Part shown: positions 25,401 through 36,651 of the stretch, in pieces | Position numbering within the stretch: position 1 is the first letter of the stretch | How the letters are laid out: every line of letters begins with the position of its first letter | Assembly: GCA_016617785.1 (NCBI GenBank) | Contig: JADILM010000006.1 | Span: 992,001 to 1,056,000 of the forward strand | DNA: 64,000 bases | Origin: Sporobolomyces roseus | Taxonomy: Eukaryota > Basidiomycota > Microbotryomycetes > Sporidiobolales > Sporidiobolaceae | Direction: 5' to 3' | Translations under genes and position numbers: made by a program | Notes under the pieces: generated by a model | Databases searched by the model: none | What the model saw: only the letters and a program-made list of their open reading frames with translations | Told to the model about the DNA's origin: nothing

Positions 25401-26602
25401 GTTGGCTTTGGGAAGAGGTGGTACAATGGACGAAGAGGTTGTAGCTGTGACTGCCGCGACTGGAGGAGAAGAAGAAGAAGAAGAAGAAGAAGAAGATTGG
25501 ACGGCAGGATTCGAAGGAAGGATCGGGGATGAGACGGCGTTCGTTGCAGGAGTAGCTTGAGCAGATGTTCGAGAAGTAGATGGGGGAACGGGACCTCGCA
25601 GCTGAGTCGGACCGCGAGGGAGGGTGACTGGAGTCGCTGAGTTGGCGAGTCCCGATCGAGGAAGTCTGTTCCGAAAGTGTGTGAGCGAGAATAGCGTTGA
25701 TAGACAATAGAGAAGGGCTTACGGCCGAGTGGGGCGTGGAGTGTAAGCGGGACCTGAACGAGGAGTAGATCGTGAAGCAGATGCTGAAGTTGGGCGAGTA
25801 ACGATTGCCGACAAAGCGCCAATTTTGCTTTTCAGATCGTCCAACTCCTCTTGAAGCTTCATCTTATCCAGCCAGGTCTCTTCCAACTCGGTTTCGGCTT
25901 GTACGTTGAACGCCACCATCTCATCGTAGGCTTCGCTCTTTCCTCTGTTCTCCTCCACGAGCGATGTCCTTTCCTCTTCAGCCAACCTCGATCCTTCTTC
26001 CATAGCGCCGATCCGGTCTTCGAGTTCTACGACTATTTCCTCGAGTTCGTCGATTCGGTCGTAGAGGGCTGAAGCTTGCTCTGCCAAAGAAGCTAATTCG
26101 TCCGGATCGGCTCCACCTCCTCCTCCTCCTTTTGCAGCTTCAACTTTCGCAGTGAGCTCGTCGATGAGGTCGAGTAGTCTGGTCTTGTCTTTTCCGAGTC
26201 GATCTATCGTTTCGACGTGCTTCTCGTGTTCTCTCCTCAGCCAAGCGACTTCTTTCCTAACTTCATCCACTTCGCTCTTCAACCTCTTGTTTTCCTTCCT
26301 CCTTTCTTCGTTTCGTTGAGCATGTTTCGTTTCTGAGTAGGATGTACCAGCGTTGCCTTGGGTCTGTGTTTCGTCGAGAGGGAGAGAAGCGCCGGCAGCT
26401 GCGATTGAAGAAGCTGGAACAACTCGAGCTGCACCGTGTAGGATGACAAAGTCTTCAAGGTGGTCGAGAGAGGCGAATCCAAGTACATTGACGAGTGCTG
26501 TGAGACGCTCCTGTTGCTCTGTGGAGTCGAGATGGTAGAGTGAAAGGGAAAGCGAAGAGAGACTGAAGAGAGTAATCTACCTTGTAACTCTGCTGCTGAC
26601 AT
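22441..26602 (-). CDS. SAE2: Sae2/CtIP/Ctp1-like DNA end-resection factor
   Basis: Predicted cofactor of the Mre11-Rad50 nuclease that starts resection of double-strand breaks. Seven exons (26602-26581, 26518-25723, 25665-23161, 23094-22965, 22895-22730, 22656-22624, 22559-22441) give 1256 codons in perfect phase. The N-terminal region (about residues 85-235) is a long coiled coil, as in CtIP tetramerisation. A very long Ser/Pro/Arg-rich disordered middle with poly-Ser follows. The C-terminal family core contains NPDRNQGQTHAFKQTERNKA, the zinc-hook-like ACGNCKAYYD, GRHRAAQR (the RHR DNA-binding motif) and PPDYWQMGFPSTQQ. The identification rests on this last block. The length is far above Sae2 or Ctp1. 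Many SP and SPxK sites suggest control by CDK phosphorylation. Several Met/Leu-rich frames in other phases here are shadows. Confidence 0.8.
25464..25496 (-). repeat. SAE2: (AGA)n / (TCT)n trinucleotide repeat encoding poly-Ser in SAE2
   Basis: About ten GAA/AGA triplets on the plus strand, read as consecutive Ser codons (TCT) on the coding strand in the disordered middle of the Sae2/CtIP-like protein. It is a candidate length-polymorphic microsatellite. Confidence 0.85.
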
Positions 26603-26839
26603 GATCCGCCTAGTAGTCAGTGTAGTCCATTCAAATTCTAGTTGTCGAGTTTCCAAAGCAGTTAGAGTGAGTGGCAAGAGAGAGAGAGAGAGGAATCCAT
26701 ACTCAATTCAAAGTTCATTCGACTTGCTTCTCTATAACAACCTTGACACGCTCGAATAGACTCTTGAACTCCTCTAGCACCTTACAAGAGACCCTCAAGA
26801 CCGCGACCTTGCGCATCAACGCCCTAGATCCCACTGAGA
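26603..26839. promoter_or_regulatory. Divergent promoter SAE2 / Rho GTPase
   Basis: About 237 bp between divergent start codons. It includes a GAGAGAGAGAGAG run near 26680 and C/T-rich sequence next to the Rho start. No specific binding site was recognised. Confidence 0.4.
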
Positions 26840-27725
26840 ATGTCGTTCAACTCGTCAGGACAACTTCCAGTCCAGCGTCCCGACGTCAAACTCAAACTCA
26901 CCTGCGTAGGCGATGGAGGAGTAGGAAAGACTTGTTTACTCATTGTCTACTCTCAGAAGCGGTTCCCAACTGTGAGTTCTCACCCTCAAGTCTCTCCTTC
27001 AAACGGTCGAGCCTCGCGACTGACAAGCTCTCCTGTGAGATAGGACTACGTGCCAACTGTGTTTGAGAACTACGTACTCAACAAGCAATATGAAGGGAAG
27101 ATCATCGAATTCGCGTTGTGGGATACTGCTGGACAAGAGCAAGTCGAAAACGAGTATCTTACCTTTCGCAGTCGAGCTAGCTGACTCTTTCGTGTGGGTC
27201 TCTATCTAACAGAGAGTATGATCGACTGAGACCGCTGTCTTACCCTGAAACGGACGTAATCTTTATCTGTTTCGCTGTCGATTTCCCAGTCAGTCTCGAA
27301 AATATCGAAGACAAGGTGCGTATCTACTCCTCTTCTTCCCGTCTTGACCTGCAGCCCAAGACTCATCATGCTTCACGGATCGACAGTGGTATCCTGAAGT
27401 AGCGCATTTCTGCGAAGGAATCCCTTTAGTCTTGATCGCGACGAAAACCGACCTTCGAACTGATCCTCGAGCGCTCGATCTCCTGAAAGCGCAAGGTCGA
27501 CATCCTGTAACGACGATGGAAGGTCAAGCAGTAGCTAAACGGATAGGAGCAAAGTACGCCGAAGTGAGCGCGATTACGGGACAAGGAGTTGAAGAAGTGT
27601 TTGATTTGGCGTTGAAAGAAGCGATGAAAGGTAGAGGGATCGGAGGTTCGAGTGGAGGAGCAGGTTATGGTGGAGGAAATGGAGGTAGAACGGGCAAGAG
27701 AAAAGTTAAATGTACGATCCTCTAG
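26840..27725 (+). CDS. Rho-family small GTPase (Rho4-like)
   Basis: Membrane-anchored GTPase that organises actin, polarity or septation. The spliced protein starts [15 protein letters not shown]. It has the P-loop [16 protein letters not shown], switch [11 protein letters not shown], switch [19 protein letters not shown], the specificity motif ATKTD, an atypical VSAIT in place of CSAKT, a Gly/Ser-rich hypervariable tail and the basic prenylation site KRKVKCTIL (Leu at the end predicts geranylgeranylation). The GDGG and YSQ residues resemble Rho4 more than Rho1 or Cdc42. The third intron must use an acceptor ending GAGAG, giving GQEQY where most Rho proteins have GQEDY or GQEEY. Subfamily assignment is tentative. 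Confidence 0.88.
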
Positions 27726-27970
27726 TCTTTGTCGACTCGAACAGACACTTTTCGCACAACTTTCCCTTTTTCGATTCCTATTTCGCTCCATTGATCTGTC
27801 TCGCCCTTCCTTTGTACGACTCTGTGTCCCCTTTGACTTTTGACTTGCAAAATATCGCCTTTATCGATGAGGAATCGCTGTCGGCTAACTGATGAATTTC
27901 TGCTCTTTCTCCTTCATCTCACACATCTCGCTTCTGTCACCTCACCATCAGCTATACAAACTCTTGCAAG

Positions 27971-29336
27971 ATGTTCCGAATACAACAGAGCATGCGCTCT
28001 TGCCTCTCCTCTTCAAGATTCCCCCACCTCACTCTTTCATCCTCAACAAGATCTTTCGCTGCCGTCACGACTCCTACGCCTACTTCAAAGCTACGAATGA
28101 TCATTTTGGGAGCTCCTGTAAGTCTCTTGCTCTCCTTTTCTTGCGGTTCTGAGCTGATCGTGGTTTTGGTTGAGGTAACCGCACAGGGAGCTGGAAAAGG
28201 TACTCAATCAGATTGGTTACTTGAGAAATGGGACATTGATACTATCGTGGTTGGTCAACTGCTGAGGAACGAGATTGTGAAAGGAAGTGAATTGGGAAAG
28301 TTTGCGGAAAAGAAAATGAAGGCGGGAGGTGAGTTTCAAGCTCTCTATCTCCTACTCTGAAGCTGGGAGCGGGTGGAGCTGATCAGATCAAGTCGTTGTG
28401 TATCGTAGAATTGCTGGAAGACAGTATCGTAGTGGATTTGGTGACACCTGAAGTGGAGAAACTGAAAGATAGAGTTAGTCCGCTATCTTTTCCCTCGATA
28501 CTGCTCACCGAGACTGATTCGATTCCCTCCAAAAGGATTGGTTCGTCCACCAGATAGCTACCTCGACACCTCTTCCTCCCCGGAAGCTGATGTACCTTCT
28601 TCCTGATCGAAACAGGATTTTAGATGGATTTCCTCGCAAGGCTTCTCAAGCAGTACTACTAGACAAGATTCTCAAGAAAGACAACGACTCGCTCAACTTT
28701 GTAGCGAGTTTGAGAGTGCCCGACGAAGTCATCCTCAAGCGGATAGAAGGTGAGGAGAAGAGCTGATTCAGAATCTTGCTCGGAACAAGTTACTGAGGCG
28801 GACCATTTCCTCACAGAGCGCTTCATTCACTTGCCTTCGGGAAGAACATACAACGTAGGCTCATTTCGATCTGACTTATCGCCCCTTCAGGTTCGCTGAC
28901 GCTGGTCTGCTCGCTTTCGCAACTCACAGCTCTCCTTCAATCCTCCAAAAGTAGCCGGAAAGGACGATTTTACAGGCGAACCTCTTTCACAACGACCAGA
29001 TGATAACGCTGTAGTCTTCTTACTTTCCTTTATACTCTCCTCTGCTTGAACTAACTGATCGGACTACTTTCCCTTTCCGAATGATCCCTACAGACGACAT
29101 TTGCAGCACGTCTGAAATCATTTCATTTCGAGAACGATCCCCTCTTGGCGCATTATAAAGGTGCGGTTCACAAGTTTGAGGGAAAGAGTTCGAAAGAGAT
29201 TTGGCCCAAACTGGAGAAAGCTATTGAGGACAAGGTGAGTAGACTGGTCACCATTCCCCTTCGTGACACGATCGAGCATCGCTGATCATTCACTTGATCG
29301 CTCTGCGTACAGTTCCCGAGTCTGAAGAGACGGTAG
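27971..29336 (+). CDS. ADK2: Mitochondrial adenylate kinase family (GTP:AMP phosphotransferase, AK3/Adk2 type)
   Basis: Transfers phosphate between nucleoside triphosphates and AMP. The N-terminus ([15 protein letters not shown]... TRSFAA) is a plausible mitochondrial presequence. Then come the P-loop [23 protein letters not shown] (NMP-binding region), [26 protein letters not shown] (LID start) and [12 protein letters not shown]. About nine short introns interrupt the gene. A 5-nt exon (GATTG, 28536-28540) is needed to read RDWILDGFPR. The C-terminus is FPSLKRR with TAG at 29334-29336. GTP rather than ATP specificity is inferred from the mitochondrial signal and the AK3-like LID and cannot be proven by eye. 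Confidence 0.88.
28536..28540 (+). other. ADK2: 5-nt microexon (GATTG) in the adenylate kinase gene
   Basis: Lies between an AAAAG acceptor and a GTTCGT donor. It joins ...AAAGATAGA to GATTTTAGATGG, giving K-D-R-D-W-I-L-D-G-F-P. D-G-F-P-R is invariant in adenylate kinases, and both the frame and the W are lost without this exon. Confidence 0.75.
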
Positions 29337-29536
29337 ACGAACATGTCAATAGAGATTGCTCAAATGATTTGTCGCTCTCGTCGCGTGCTCCCAGGTTCAA
29401 GAGCTAGTTTCCTGCTCCCATGTCGCCTCTATCAGACGAGTCGGGCGTCGTCAGATATCAAGAACCGGCTTAGGATTGCGGCAGTGTTGTAAAGAGGTTT
29501 GAAACGGAAAAAGGGAATATCTAGCGTCTAAGGCCT

Positions 29537-30606
29537 TTACATCTGTTGCAGCGAGAGACAAGTAGGAATCAGTCCCTCTGTAGTTTGGAGAGAGAGGGAG
29601 ACGAAAGAAACAGGGAGAGGTTTTCGCTTACAAAGTCATCATCAGGATCGTAGTCGTTTGCCGCGACATCATCATCGAGCGCCTCACCGAACGACGAGAG
29701 ATCCTCTTTACCCCTAGCCAACGCTTTACCAGTACCCAACGAAGGCTTTCCACCGATTCCGACTCCCTTTCCACCATTCTTCGCGGCTTTCTCTTTCTCC
29801 TCGACGACTTTCGCGATCGCAACTCGAACCTTCTTGGCATCTTCGGGTTTGACGGGAGTCAAGAGAGATCTGGAGAATTGTTCGACGAAGTGGGTGAAGT
29901 GGGGAGATGAAGAATGCTTCTCGATCAAAAGGTCGGAAAGGGTTTCGGCGAGAACGGTGAAGTCGTCTTTTGATGAACAGTTCATCGATAGTGGGTCGTC
30001 TATATAAATCTCTATATTAGCGTTGCTCGGTTGGTACAGAAGAAGAGTTGAGAATAGTCTACCGTTGAGGGAAGAAGAACCGAAGAGAGTAGCAGCAGAA
30101 TCCATGTCGGCAGCGATCTCAGCAGCGCGTGTTCGAGCCTTGCGAGCATTCGGGTCGTTATCCAACGCCTATGGTCGAGATAATCCTGTCAGCTCTATAT
30201 ACGTGCGAACTAGAGAAGCAGTAAACTGACCTTTCGTTCCTCTTCCTCTAACCGTAATCGTTCAGCTTCCTCCTTCTCCTGTATCTTTTTCTTGACAGCA
30301 CCTTTGTTCCTCATTGATCCGACTGCGGCAGGATTGACAGGAGCTTTCTTTGGTTTATCCTCCTCAGACTCGGAAACATCCCAATCATCTTTCACATCAT
30401 CATCGTCTGAAGCGTCTTCATCTGCGAATTTTGATTTCTTGGGTGCGATAACATGTTGAGTAGCTGCCGGAGTAGGAACGGGAGCCGGTGCGGTCTCTTC
30501 GTCGGAGGATGCGTCTGTTTTGATGAAAGGGAAATTCAAAAAAGGTGAGAAGAGCCGAGGAGAGCGAGGATAGTTGCGATGGGAGCTTACCCCAATCACT
30601 AGGCAT
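29537..30606 (-). CDS. HCR1: Translation initiation factor eIF3 subunit j
   Basis: Loosely bound eIF3 subunit that binds the 40S decoding centre and acts in initiation, termination and recycling. The spliced protein starts MPSDWDASSDEE and is very acidic at the N-terminus (DEDASDDDDVKDDWD, SESEEDKPKK). It has Lys/Glu-rich helices (AVKKKIQEKEEAERLRLEEEERK), then NARKARTRAAEIAADMDSAA and LFG (family features). It ends in the GKPSLGTGKALARGKEDLSSFG region followed by YDPDDDFM. The last exon is only ATGTAA (29542-29537), restoring the conserved ...DFM C-terminus. The first exon encodes MPSDW. It converges with the adenylate kinase gene (about 200 bp between stops). Confidence 0.9.
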
Positions 30607-30884
30607 GATTCAAACAAGCTGAGTAGGCTTCTAGGAGAACAAAGTGACGAGTTGAAGAGCAAAGAATTTCATCTCGCTTGATTTGGATCTCCTGTTTTGT
30701 TCGCCCTTTCTACCATCAACTCTGATCGCTCTACTTTCACCTCGCTTGTACTCACCGCTATCTGCTTGGCCGGGACAGACTCCCCTCAAGTTCTCCTTAG
30801 CTCTCCCTTCCTGTTTCCCCTCTTACCGATCATTTCCCGCCTTTCCTTTCCCGCCTCTCTACCTCTCACCCTCTCCTATAAGTC
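30607..30884. promoter_or_regulatory. Divergent promoter HCR1 / UXS1
   Basis: About 278 bp between divergent starts. The UXS1-proximal side is C/T-rich, with CTCACCCTCTCCTATAAG before the ATG. The CTATAAG at about 30876 is a possible TATA-like element, but it is very close to the start. Confidence 0.35.
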
Positions 30885-32797
<1,913 letters not shown>

Positions 32798-33132
32798 GAA
32801 GAAGGAGAAAGAGGACGGATCTAGGAACCTTGTTGTTGTTCATACTTGTCACAGTGAAAATGTATTGGAGCGAGCGTTTCCTGACTTTTTGATGCGAGAC
32901 TTCAGATTTCTTCGCAAGAGTCGTCGAATTCTGAGAGCCGTTCGTCGTGTGCAAACGTGCTACACTGAGCCTTATCGTTATCGACAAAGGAGATCGGCAG
33001 CAGCTTGCCGAAGACTCCGTGAGTAAGCTGCGCAAGGGTCACGAACGTGGGCTTTCGCATTCAAGCAAGGGTTTCTCCAAGTCGCCCGACACGCTCCATC
33101 CTTTCGACCATCCACTACGACTTTTACACACG
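32798..33132 (+). promoter_or_regulatory. Intergenic: UXS1 3' UTR and upstream region of the bHLH gene
   Basis: About 335 bp. The frame of the bHLH exon is open upstream to 32947, but the residues there (CKRATLSLIVID...) are not bHLH-like, and the ATG at 33133 sits before the conserved-looking acidic/Gln start. No other gene was seen. Confidence 0.35.
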
Positions 33133-34173
33133 ATGACTGATACAACGAAACAAGTTGATCAATCATGGCAACCTCCCACTCCAACCTCGACTCAAATCGC
33201 TTTTCATTCCCCGAATCTACCTGTCGACCACCTCGTTCTTCTTCCCCCACCTCTCGTACCGACTCACAACAGCCAGAATCGACGACGTTCCACCTCGGAC
33301 CAGGATCAAGTGAACCGATTCTACCCTTCTCAGCTTCTTCCCCCTCTCGAACTCCCTTCGCAACCAACTTCGATCTCTCACGTGCAGAGCCAAATGAGAC
33401 ATCAATCACCGCCAACGATGAGCTGGGAAGCAGAGTACACAAAGCCCCCGAGGAGGTCTGCCGCAATCGCAGCGGCTCGTAACATTCCCCGAAACCCTTC
33501 CCCTCTCGAACTCGATTCGGACGACGGTTCCTTCTCCCCTCCTCCGCTCGTCGTTCCATCTTCAGCCGCCAACTCAGCAGGTGCAGCTTCGAAACGGAAA
33601 GTATCTCACTCCTTAATCGAACGGCGACGAAGAGAAAAGATAAACGATTGTCTTGCGACGTTGAAGGAAACGGTACCGAATCTGAAGGAAGAGGGAGAGA
33701 AGAAGATAGCAAAAGCGAAGGAGCGAGGAAGGAAACGAGGAAGGGGAGACGACGCAGGGGAAAGGGGAGGACTGCACAAACTGGAAATTCTTCAGGTTCG
33801 CCGACGCCGTTTCACCTGAGTTCGCCAATGAGCTGACGTTTTGATCGGACCCCAGGGGACTATTGAGTACATCACAACGCTACGAGCCCGCATCGAACAG
33901 CTTGAAGCAGCGACGACGAACGAAGCGCAATCGCAAGACCTTTCCTCGCCTTCGTTCGAACCCGCTTCTTCCGTCAGCAGCCAAGTCTCATCGACCTCGT
34001 CGACCACGACCTTTAATCGACTGGACTCCCTCGCCAACGTCGACAGTTGCGGCTCGAGTACGACAACGGAGGATGCGAATCCATCGCCAATCATGTCCAA
34101 AGAGGCGGACCACGCAGCGAACATGCTATTGTACTTCTCGACGTCTCCTGAGTTACGGCCGGTCGTTGTGTGA
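33133..34173 (+). CDS. bHLH transcription factor
   Basis: Sequence-specific DNA-binding regulator. The first about 150 residues are Pro/Ser/Gln-rich. Next comes a bHLH domain, with basic region SHSLIERRRREKIN (His, Glu and Arg at the positions that read CANNTG E-boxes; this pattern favours CACGTG) and helix 1 CLATLKETVP. An unusually long, highly charged loop of about 40 residues rich in KKIAKAKERGRKRGRG follows, then helix 2 LHKLEILQGTIEYITTLRAR, leading into a short leucine-zipper-like helix. A single intron (about 33798-33856) falls in helix 2 after EILQ. The C-terminus is Ser/Thr-rich and ends ELRPVVV, with TGA at 34171-34173. It resembles fungal regulators such as Esc1/DevR, but I cannot name the orthologue. 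Confidence 0.85.
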
Positions 34174-34540
34174 AGTGAGGTGGATATGGATTGACGAGAC
34201 TTGATAGAAGCTGGCTCTTTTGTGCTGGTTCCTGATAGACGAGCTTTTCGAATTTGTACACTGTCGGAACCCTTTCACCTATCCATTCTCAGCCTGTTCG
34301 CTCCCCGCTGAGAGATCCGAATAGACGCAAAACTGAATCGAAACCTGCGATGAAAGAGAACGACTCGGTAGAAAGACATACAAGATTTCGTTTGAGTAAA
34401 AGCTACAGAACCGTCCAAGAAGTAAGTAAAGTAAGGGTAAGTACGTGATAGTAGTCAAGAGTGGGTAGTAGTGGTATTAGGTGAACAGAAAAGCGCAAGA
34501 ATATTACAAGAAATATCGTACATCCTTTGTCCGAACGAAC
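34174..34540. other. Convergent 3' region between the bHLH and UPF0658 genes
   Basis: About 367 bp between convergent stops. It is AT-richer than the flanks, contains GTAAGTAAAGTAAGGGTAAG-like direct repeats near 34423-34446, and has no credible coding sequence. Confidence 0.4.
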
Positions 34541-36563
34541 TCAATCGATACTCATTCGAGTTTGACTCCTTCCCATTTCGCTTTCCCTTCGATGCGCTGA
34601 AGAGAGAAGTTGCATATCCGATGGTCGTCGTCCACTGAGCTTGATATCGTCGTAACCTCCATGTTGTTTCTGTGGTGAAGAAACAGAGTTTGAAGTTGGA
34701 ATGAAAGATTTCCCTCCGTTGAAAGCGTATCCCGGTACTGTTGATTGTGCAAATCGGATCGTCAGTATCAGCGCAGAGTAGTGAAAGAGGTGGACGCTCT
34801 ACTGACTTCTCTCTTTCAACCCTTTCCCGAAATTAGACATGCAGAGTCCAGTCAACACGAATGTGGCGACCAACATTAACAGACTGATAATTGAGAAGAT
34901 GGTGAGAGTAGCTTTGGCCGTAGAATATCGAGGACCTGCTTCCTCCGAATAGATTCGGGCCAGTTTGTACGCGAAGTAAGCCTGAGGAACCGAGTCTCAG
35001 TTCAGGAAAGCAGGGACGAGTGTAGGAGAACGACAAGACTCACCATTCCAGCAGCTTGACAGAGTAGTGAAACGTAGACTCCTATCCGAGATTCAATTCG
35101 AACGACAACCTATTTTCAACGAAATGATGAGGGGATGCCCGGATTGAAACAGAGAGGAAGTTCGAGGGTGACTCACTGCAGTGAGCGCAAGGGCGATCAG
35201 GATGATCGGGAGGGATACGATCGTGAGAACGAACTCCGTCGTTCTCGTTCCCGTAACGAGGACGAGGAACTGGATTTCGAACTGCAAGAAACAATACGAG
35301 TAAGCTCATACTTCATGAGAGGGGTGAGAAGTGGTACTCACTCCCAGGAAAGCAAAGGCGTCGAACTTGAGGAGAGCGACAAAGATCTGGTAAAGTTTAA
35401 AGCATCGCTTAATCTTGATATCAGCACCGATTCGCTTAAAGACCTGTTTTCCGAGTTCAATCGACCGACTAGTCAGTTCCGAGCATCCGTAGTAAGGTGA
35501 AGACGAGGAGGACTTACATCCCAGCCAAACTCTTCGTAAAGTCTCCAGCAGAGAAAGGTGAAGATCACAGTGCAAGCGCCAATCACACAAGGAATGACGA
35601 CAGCGTAGATGTGGACGAGGTGGTTGACTCGAGGAGTATCGGCATTCGACCCATCGAGCGCCTCGGAGAGCTGTCGAGGGAGAACTGAAGAATAGATCAA
35701 CATCGCGATTTGGAAGATGACGATGCAGACGATTCCGATAATGTTTTTTGCTTGGCAAGCATCAAGGATGACCAGAAGTTCGAATACGCTGTAAATGCGC
35801 AGTATCAGATCAGTTTCGAGCGACAGAGTAAAGAAGGGAGAGCACAGGAAACTCACACCGCGAGGATAAAGAGAGAAACATATGTAGCGACCGATTCGAG
35901 TTGTGGGTCCGCTTCCAACAGTTCTGATGTTCGTAGGTCACCAATATTCTAGGTAACAGGGCAAAATAGCGAGGTTAGCGAAGAAAACACAGGATCAATC
36001 TGTTTCCATCGCGAGGTGGTGCTCACATTGTGTATCGTGATATATATTAGCAGAATCATCGCGAGGACAGCGCAAGCTTGTAGTCCAAAAATCCCTAGGA
36101 ACGTCAACTGAGAAGAGTACGATTCGAACGGAAGGGAAATGAGAGAAAGCGAAGATTTGAAAGCGAAGATTTGTCAATTCAGCGGTGCTGTTTCACGACG
36201 AAGAATGGAGCTCACCTGGTTCTTTGTCTTGTATGTTGCCCAAAGACTTCTCCATCTTGATTTCGGAGGGACAGAGGTGGTTGGAGGAGGGAAAGAGAGA
36301 GGATCTGAGGGTTCCAGCCAATTCGACTTTGCAGGAGACGTTATCGGCGCGTTGTTATAGCTCGAGTAGGATTCCATTGGATCTGTCGACATTGCGTAGG
36401 CATTTGGAGGAGTACTAGGAGCTGAGTGATCTACAGGCAGAGGTCGAAATTGAGGAGAGAGATGATCGGAAAGTGCCGCAGAGGAAGGAAGACGAGGAGC
36501 GAGATGGGAAGGGTAAGAAGGAGCATAAGGATGGGAATCGAACAAGGGGTGGCTCGACGACAT
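34541..36563 (-). CDS. UPF0658 family Golgi membrane protein
   Basis: Multi-pass membrane protein of a fungal family whose yeast members were localised to the Golgi; the molecular function is unknown. The cytosolic N-terminus (MSSSHPLFDSHPYAPSYP...) is Pro/Ser-rich. Then come about seven predicted membrane segments, with family motifs FGLQACAVLAMILLIYITIH, the loop VLPRQLSEAL, VHIYAVVIPCVIGACTVIF, WRLYEEFGWDVFKRIGADIK, KLYQIFVALLKFDAFAFLG, FEIQFLVLVTG and ATLTIFSIISLL, and a cytosolic tail after NFGKGL. Splicing in phase gives the tail ERIPGYAFNGGKSF... ending RMSID, with TGA at 34541-34543. Reading the last exon in the neighbouring frame would give a different end at 34552. It is divergent from the Pmp3-like gene by 88 bp. 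Confidence 0.85.
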
Positions 36564-36651
36564 TATATTGTTGATTGGCGGGCCATGAAGGGACAAGGCG
36601 AAGAAGAGAAGCGAGTTGAACTTGCTCCCTCTCTCACACTCCCAATCACTC
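36564..36651. promoter_or_regulatory. Short bidirectional promoter UPF0658 / Pmp3-like
   Basis: Only 88 bp separate the two divergent ATGs. Both encode membrane proteins, so shared control is possible. No specific motif was recognised. Confidence 0.45.

Noticed and set aside
25108..25822. Two long minus-strand frames in the SAE2 middle exon
   Set aside because: Both are shadows. Phase-checked splicing from the coiled-coil exon and into the Sae2 C-terminal exons selects the third frame, which has no stop from 25665 to 23161.
34552..34752. Alternative last exon frame of the UPF0658 gene (ending in KLE)
   Set aside because: The phase of the preceding exon (NFGKGLKER plus one base) selects the IPGYAFNGG frame ending at 34541.
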